64,000 nucleotides of DNA from Aureispira anguillae. Lineage in GTDB: Bacteria > Bacteroidota > Bacteroidia > Chitinophagales > Saprospiraceae. The stretch covers positions 124,001 through 188,000 of the forward strand of contig NZ_AP026867.1 of assembly GCF_026000115.1 (NCBI RefSeq), given 5' to 3'. The notes under the pieces were generated by a model, which saw nothing but the letters and a program-made list of their open reading frames with translations, did not search any database and had not been told where the DNA came from. Below are positions 61,154-64,000 of the stretch, piece after piece (position 1 is the stretch's first letter; each line of letters starts with the position of its first letter). Position numbers and translations under genes: made by a program.

Positions 61154-63409
61154 TTAATAAACAATCGTAGCAAATCCTTTAACTTCGTGCTGTTTACCAC
61201 GAGGTCCTTTTATTCGAGCAATAACAACATAAACACCAGCTTGGCATTTCTTTCCATTGTTATTTTTTCTTCCATTCCAAGCCTCTGTAGGATCATTGGT
61301 GCGGAACAGAAGCTCTCCCCAACGACTGTAGATATTAAGTTCAAAATTCTTGATATATCTAGTATAGCCTTTGCCCATATAAACATCATTTTTACCATCA
61401 TTGTTTGGGGTTAAGGCATTGGGCAAAAAATAAGTAAATTGCGGAGCAATATCTAAAAGGTGTTGAGCAGAATCAGTACAACCATTGGTATGGGTAACAA
61501 TTAGAGAAACAAGATGCTTACCCGTATCTGGGTAAGTATAACTGATATTTCCTCCCAAAGAACTAATACGAGTATCCCCATTGCCAAAATTCCATTCCCA
61601 TAAATTAGCAGATTCAGATTCGTCCATAAAATGAACCAGTGGTTCAAAGGACGTAGGAGTTGTGGGATTGTAGGAAAAGGCAGCTTTGGGAGCATTTAAA
61701 AGGGTATGGGTACTGCTAAAGTTCTCGGTACATCCTCTTGGAGATTTTACAGTTAACGTTCTAGTATAGAACCCTGTTGTATTATAAAGGTGCGCTCCTC
61801 TAACCTCATTGGAGCTATGCCCATCGCCAAAATTCCAAGCAAAGGTATAGCCCTTTCTTGGATAATAGATGGATTGAAAGGAAAGACTATCTGCTGGTAA
61901 ACAAATGGTATCGCTGACTAATTGAATAGGGAAAATAGGTTGGGGGCTCCAATTAATATCTTTACTATGAGTGACCGTGCATCCTGAAGCATCTTCTACG
62001 GTTAAGTTAATGGTATAAAGCCCTGTGTCGGGATAATTATATTGATGGCTAGGATGCTGCTGATTAGAGGTGCTGCCATCGCCAAAATCCCAGGCATAAC
62101 TTATAATAGGACTGTTGGGACTATAGGTTGTTTGGCTCAATAAATCAATTGGTTTTAAATCGCAAGAGTCATAGGTTAAACTAAAGTCAACTGACAAATC
62201 AAGGCTAATATTGATGGATAGATAGGTCGTATCGGTGCAACCCGTAGACCCTGGGTTGGCAATTAACCAACCTTGATAAGTGCCATTGTTAGGAAAGGTA
62301 ACGGTCGGTTCGTACATTCCTGAACTAAAGATATTTCCATTGCCCAAATCAAATCTCCATTCATAGCTATTGATAAAGGATTGGATGGTACTTGTATTGG
62401 TAAATTTAATGGTACTATCACTACAAGAACTTACATAATATAGGTCATTGACAAAATCAATAGAGTCGGCTGGTATTTTTGCACTAACTTGATCGTCACA
62501 AGCTGTAACATTAAATTGAAAATCCCTAAGTGTTGTGCTTAATAAATTACCTTGACTATCATATTCTTTGACACAAATGCCAACAGAGTATTGTCCTTGC
62601 GCAGTAGGAAAACCTGTTAGGAACCCTGTGTTAGGATCAATGGCTAAACTAGGAGAAGCTGGCATGGGATAAGAGGCACTAAAACCAAAGTTAAAAGGTA
62701 CAGGGGTATAGGGAGGAGGCGCAGGCGGATTCGGAATAGGGGAGCTAAAACCCCCTGGATTCGTTTGGCTATTGCCACCCCCTGTAAATGGAGCGCAAAA
62801 CTCATAAACAAGCGTGTTTCCATCTGGATCTGTTGCTGAGTGGTCAAATTCCAATGGATTGTTTAGACAGATAACAATGGGAGGGAAGGCATTAAACGTA
62901 GGGCTTGTATTACATTGTTGTTGTGCCAGAGCACTTAAAAAAATAGTATAAGTTCCTCCAACTGTCCCTGGGGTATTGATGTTTAGAATCGTATTGTTTC
63001 TACAACAACGTTGATAAGAAATCCAATATCCATCGGCATTATAAGGCAGTTCAACCGTATCTACATATATGGCTTCTTCCACTCCTATATTAGGAGGGAC
63101 GACTAAGCATGGATTACTAATGTTCATAGGGATTCTAGCAGTAATAGGAGGACCTAATGCTAACTTGCTGTGTAAGGTTGTACTGTTGGGACCAGTATAA
63201 ATTCCTATAATGGCAGGATTATCAAAAGGAACAGCACTATTAATAAGATCTCGATAGACATGCATTGTAATTTTGTATTGCATGATTCCACTACTAGGAC
63301 TAGGTCCTAAGCATTCGTAATTGATTTCACCACCAACAATATGAGTTGCATGACCATTGAGATTAAAAAAGAACGAAAAAAGAAGAATTAAAAGGATGAC
63401 TTTCTGCAT
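61154..63409 (-). CDS. PKD-domain surface protein with T9SS type B sorting domain
   Basis: 751 residues. Signal peptide (about 1-22); an N-terminal Cys-rich beta region beginning HATHIVGGEINYECLG, characteristic of Bacteroidota adhesin-like proteins; then about four PKD repeats (WDFGDGST, WNFGDGHS, WNFGNGDT; about 330-660), and a gliding-motility-type C-terminal domain (about 665-751, LPNALTPNNDGKNDVY, YSRWGELLF, WNGRKNNNGKKCQAGVYVV). It is exported by T9SS and kept at the cell surface, probably for adhesion or prey/particle contact. Monocistronic; a hairpin follows the stop. Confidence 0.92.
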   Translation of the reverse strand: MQKVILLILLFSFFFNLNGHATHIVGGEINYECLGPSPSSGIMQYKITMHVYRDLINSAVPFDNPAIIGIYTGPNSTTLHSKLALGPPITARIPMNISNPCLVVPPNIGVEEAIYVDTVELPYNADGYWISYQRCCRNNTILNINTPGTVGGTYTIFLSALAQQQCNTSPTFNAFPPIVICLNNPLEFDHSATDPDGNTLVYEFCAPFTGGGNSQTNPGGFSSPIPNPPAPPPYTPVPFNFGFSASYPMPASPSLAIDPNTGFLTGFPTAQGQYSVGICVKEYDSQGNLLSTTLRDFQFNVTACDDQVSAKIPADSIDFVNDLYYVSSCSDSTIKFTNTSTIQSFINSYEWRFDLGNGNIFSSGMYEPTVTFPNNGTYQGWLIANPGSTGCTDTTYLSINISLDLSVDFSLTYDSCDLKPIDLLSQTTYSPNSPIISYAWDFGDGSTSNQQHPSHQYNYPDTGLYTINLTVEDASGCTVTHSKDINWSPQPIFPIQLVSDTICLPADSLSFQSIYYPRKGYTFAWNFGDGHSSNEVRGAHLYNTTGFYTRTLTVKSPRGCTENFSSTHTLLNAPKAAFSYNPTTPTSFEPLVHFMDESESANLWEWNFGNGDTRISSLGGNISYTYPDTGKHLVSLIVTHTNGCTDSAQHLLDIAPQFTYFLPNALTPNNDGKNDVYMGKGYTRYIKNFELNIYSRWGELLFRTNDPTEAWNGRKNNNGKKCQAGVYVVIARIKGPRGKQHEVKGFATIVY

Positions 63410-63526
63410 GATGTTAATTTGAGAGCTGTCGGGGAGACATGCTAATATAACGATATAAAATTATATTAGTTACCGATTTTACCTAAATAATTTAATATCA
63501 AACAGCACTTGTCACTAAAAGGAGAG

Positions 63527-64000
63527 TTAATCAATAATTTTAGAAGGATTTAGAATAGAAGTAGGGTCAAATGTTTTTTTGATGGCACGCATCAATTGAA
63601 GTTCGACAGGATTAAAAACCAGTGGCATATATTTTTTTTGAATCCAACCAATTCCATGTTCGCCTGAAATGGTTCCATTTAAGGACTTTACGAGTTTAAA
63701 AATAGCCTGCAATGTAGAGGAGGCTTGTTGTTCCCAAATGGGATTGGGTAGCTGTTCTTGAAGTAGACTAACGTGTAAATTGCCGTCCCCAGCATGTCCA
63801 TAATTAATGGCACGAATACCGTGTTGAGTGCTGATTTGGTGGATACCTTTTAGGAGTTCTGCTAAGGCTGCACGAGGAACAACTGTATCTGCCTTTTTTA
63901 CGGCAGAATATTGCTTAATAGCAGGATTGAGGTTACGTCTTAATTGCCAGAGTGTATTTTTTGTGGTTTGGTCATCTGCTAGTAGAATAGTGCCACAATC
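63527..64000 (-). CDS. FAD-linked oxidase C-terminal part, GlcD/D-lactate dehydrogenase type (5' end outside window)
   Basis: The frame stays open to base 64000 on the minus strand, so the gene continues beyond the window. Seen: DCGTILLADDQ, LWQLRRNLNPAIK, KADTVVPRAALAELLKGI, the conserved YGHAGDGNLHV, then GTISGEHGIGWIQKKYM, FDPTSILNPSKI. GHAGDGNLHV and GEHGIG are hallmarks of the FAD-oxidase C-domain (PF02913). It oxidises a 2-hydroxy acid such as glycolate or D-lactate. The FAD-binding N-terminal domain lies upstream, beyond the window's right edge. Do not read the short TTG-initiated ORF from 63712 as the whole gene. Confidence 0.9.
   Translation of the reverse strand, partial: DCGTILLADDQTTKNTLWQLRRNLNPAIKQYSAVKKADTVVPRAALAELLKGIHQISTQHGIRAINYGHAGDGNLHVSLLQEQLPNPIWEQQASSTLQAIFKLVKSLNGTISGEHGIGWIQKKYMPLVFNPVELQLMRAIKKTFDPTSILNPSKIID

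Noticed and set aside
63527-63712. Stand-alone 61-residue ORF starting at a TTG
   Set aside because: The frame continues upstream on the minus strand to base 64000 with clear FAD-oxidase motifs, so this is only the end of a longer gene.
1-64000. tRNA, rRNA and CRISPR arrays
   Set aside because: No T-loop/acceptor pairs, rRNA motifs or regularly spaced repeats were seen in any intergenic region.

Overview
This window is A+T-rich chromosomal DNA of a Bacteroidota bacterium. Three things point there: secreted proteins with type IX secretion (T9SS) C-terminal sorting domains, both the short type A form and the gliding-associated type B form; families largely restricted to Bacteroidota (DUF4476, HYC_CC_PP, DUF3347-tailed CusB); and start codons without Shine-Dalgarno sequences. 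Abundant CHAT and TPR-CHAT proteins suggest a marine member of the Saprospiria (Aureispira-like), but that placement is an inference from gene style. No rRNA, tRNA, CRISPR array or phage module was found.

Layout. 1-9.4 kb: the 3' end of a MocR-type regulator, a 185-bp MITE, a Rof-like protein, and minus-strand lipid genes (SDR, class 3 lipase, acyl-CoA dehydrogenase) plus an orphan sensor kinase. 9.4-22 kb: housekeeping genes (thioredoxin, DUF4476 protein, ahcY, CDF transporter, MacB-like permease, sulfatase, redox protein, two paralogous lipoproteins, aldehyde dehydrogenase). 22-35.5 kb: a same-strand copper island with two HYC_CC_PP proteins around a CusA-TolC-CusB pump, a metal-binding lipoprotein, a T9SS protein, two cupredoxin/multicopper-oxidase-like proteins, and an MbnP/MbnH pair. 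35.5-38.4 kb: an OmpA-like protein and a coiled-coil/HhH protein. 38.6-45.5 kb: a CHAT protease-like protein, a STAND-type ATPase, and a membrane protein that carries the missing C-terminal part of that ATPase family, followed by a small lipoprotein, an S41-type peptidase and a T9SS metallophosphoesterase. 45.5-48 kb: a TetR regulator with a 42-bp palindrome at its start, a flavin monooxygenase and a methyltransferase. 48-64 kb: an S74 tail-fibre-like protein, two AraC regulators, a SigZ-like sigma factor, small membrane proteins, a TPR-CHAT protein, a PBP1-fold lipoprotein, a PKD/T9SS type B adhesin-like protein and the end of a GlcD-type oxidase.

The most interesting unit is 38651-42431. 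A short CHAT protein (predicted His74/Cys110) is followed by a P-loop ATPase that stops exactly where related STAND proteins continue into an ELAHD segment. That segment starts the next ORF in the same frame after four in-frame stops, and is fused there to a membrane helix and a carboxypeptidase-regulatory-like domain. This looks like a sensor/effector conflict or signalling module with an unusual split.

Non-coding structure: two copies of one MITE (965-1149 and 22027-22155) have matching ends and perfect 9-bp target duplications. The second copy sits in the loop of what was a 16-bp hairpin, probably a terminator. A different MITE-like inverted repeat lies at 4547-4694. A longer dispersed repeat lies at 38415-38600 with apparent remnants at 17929 and 58973, and a related hairpin recurs at 34402 and 61112.
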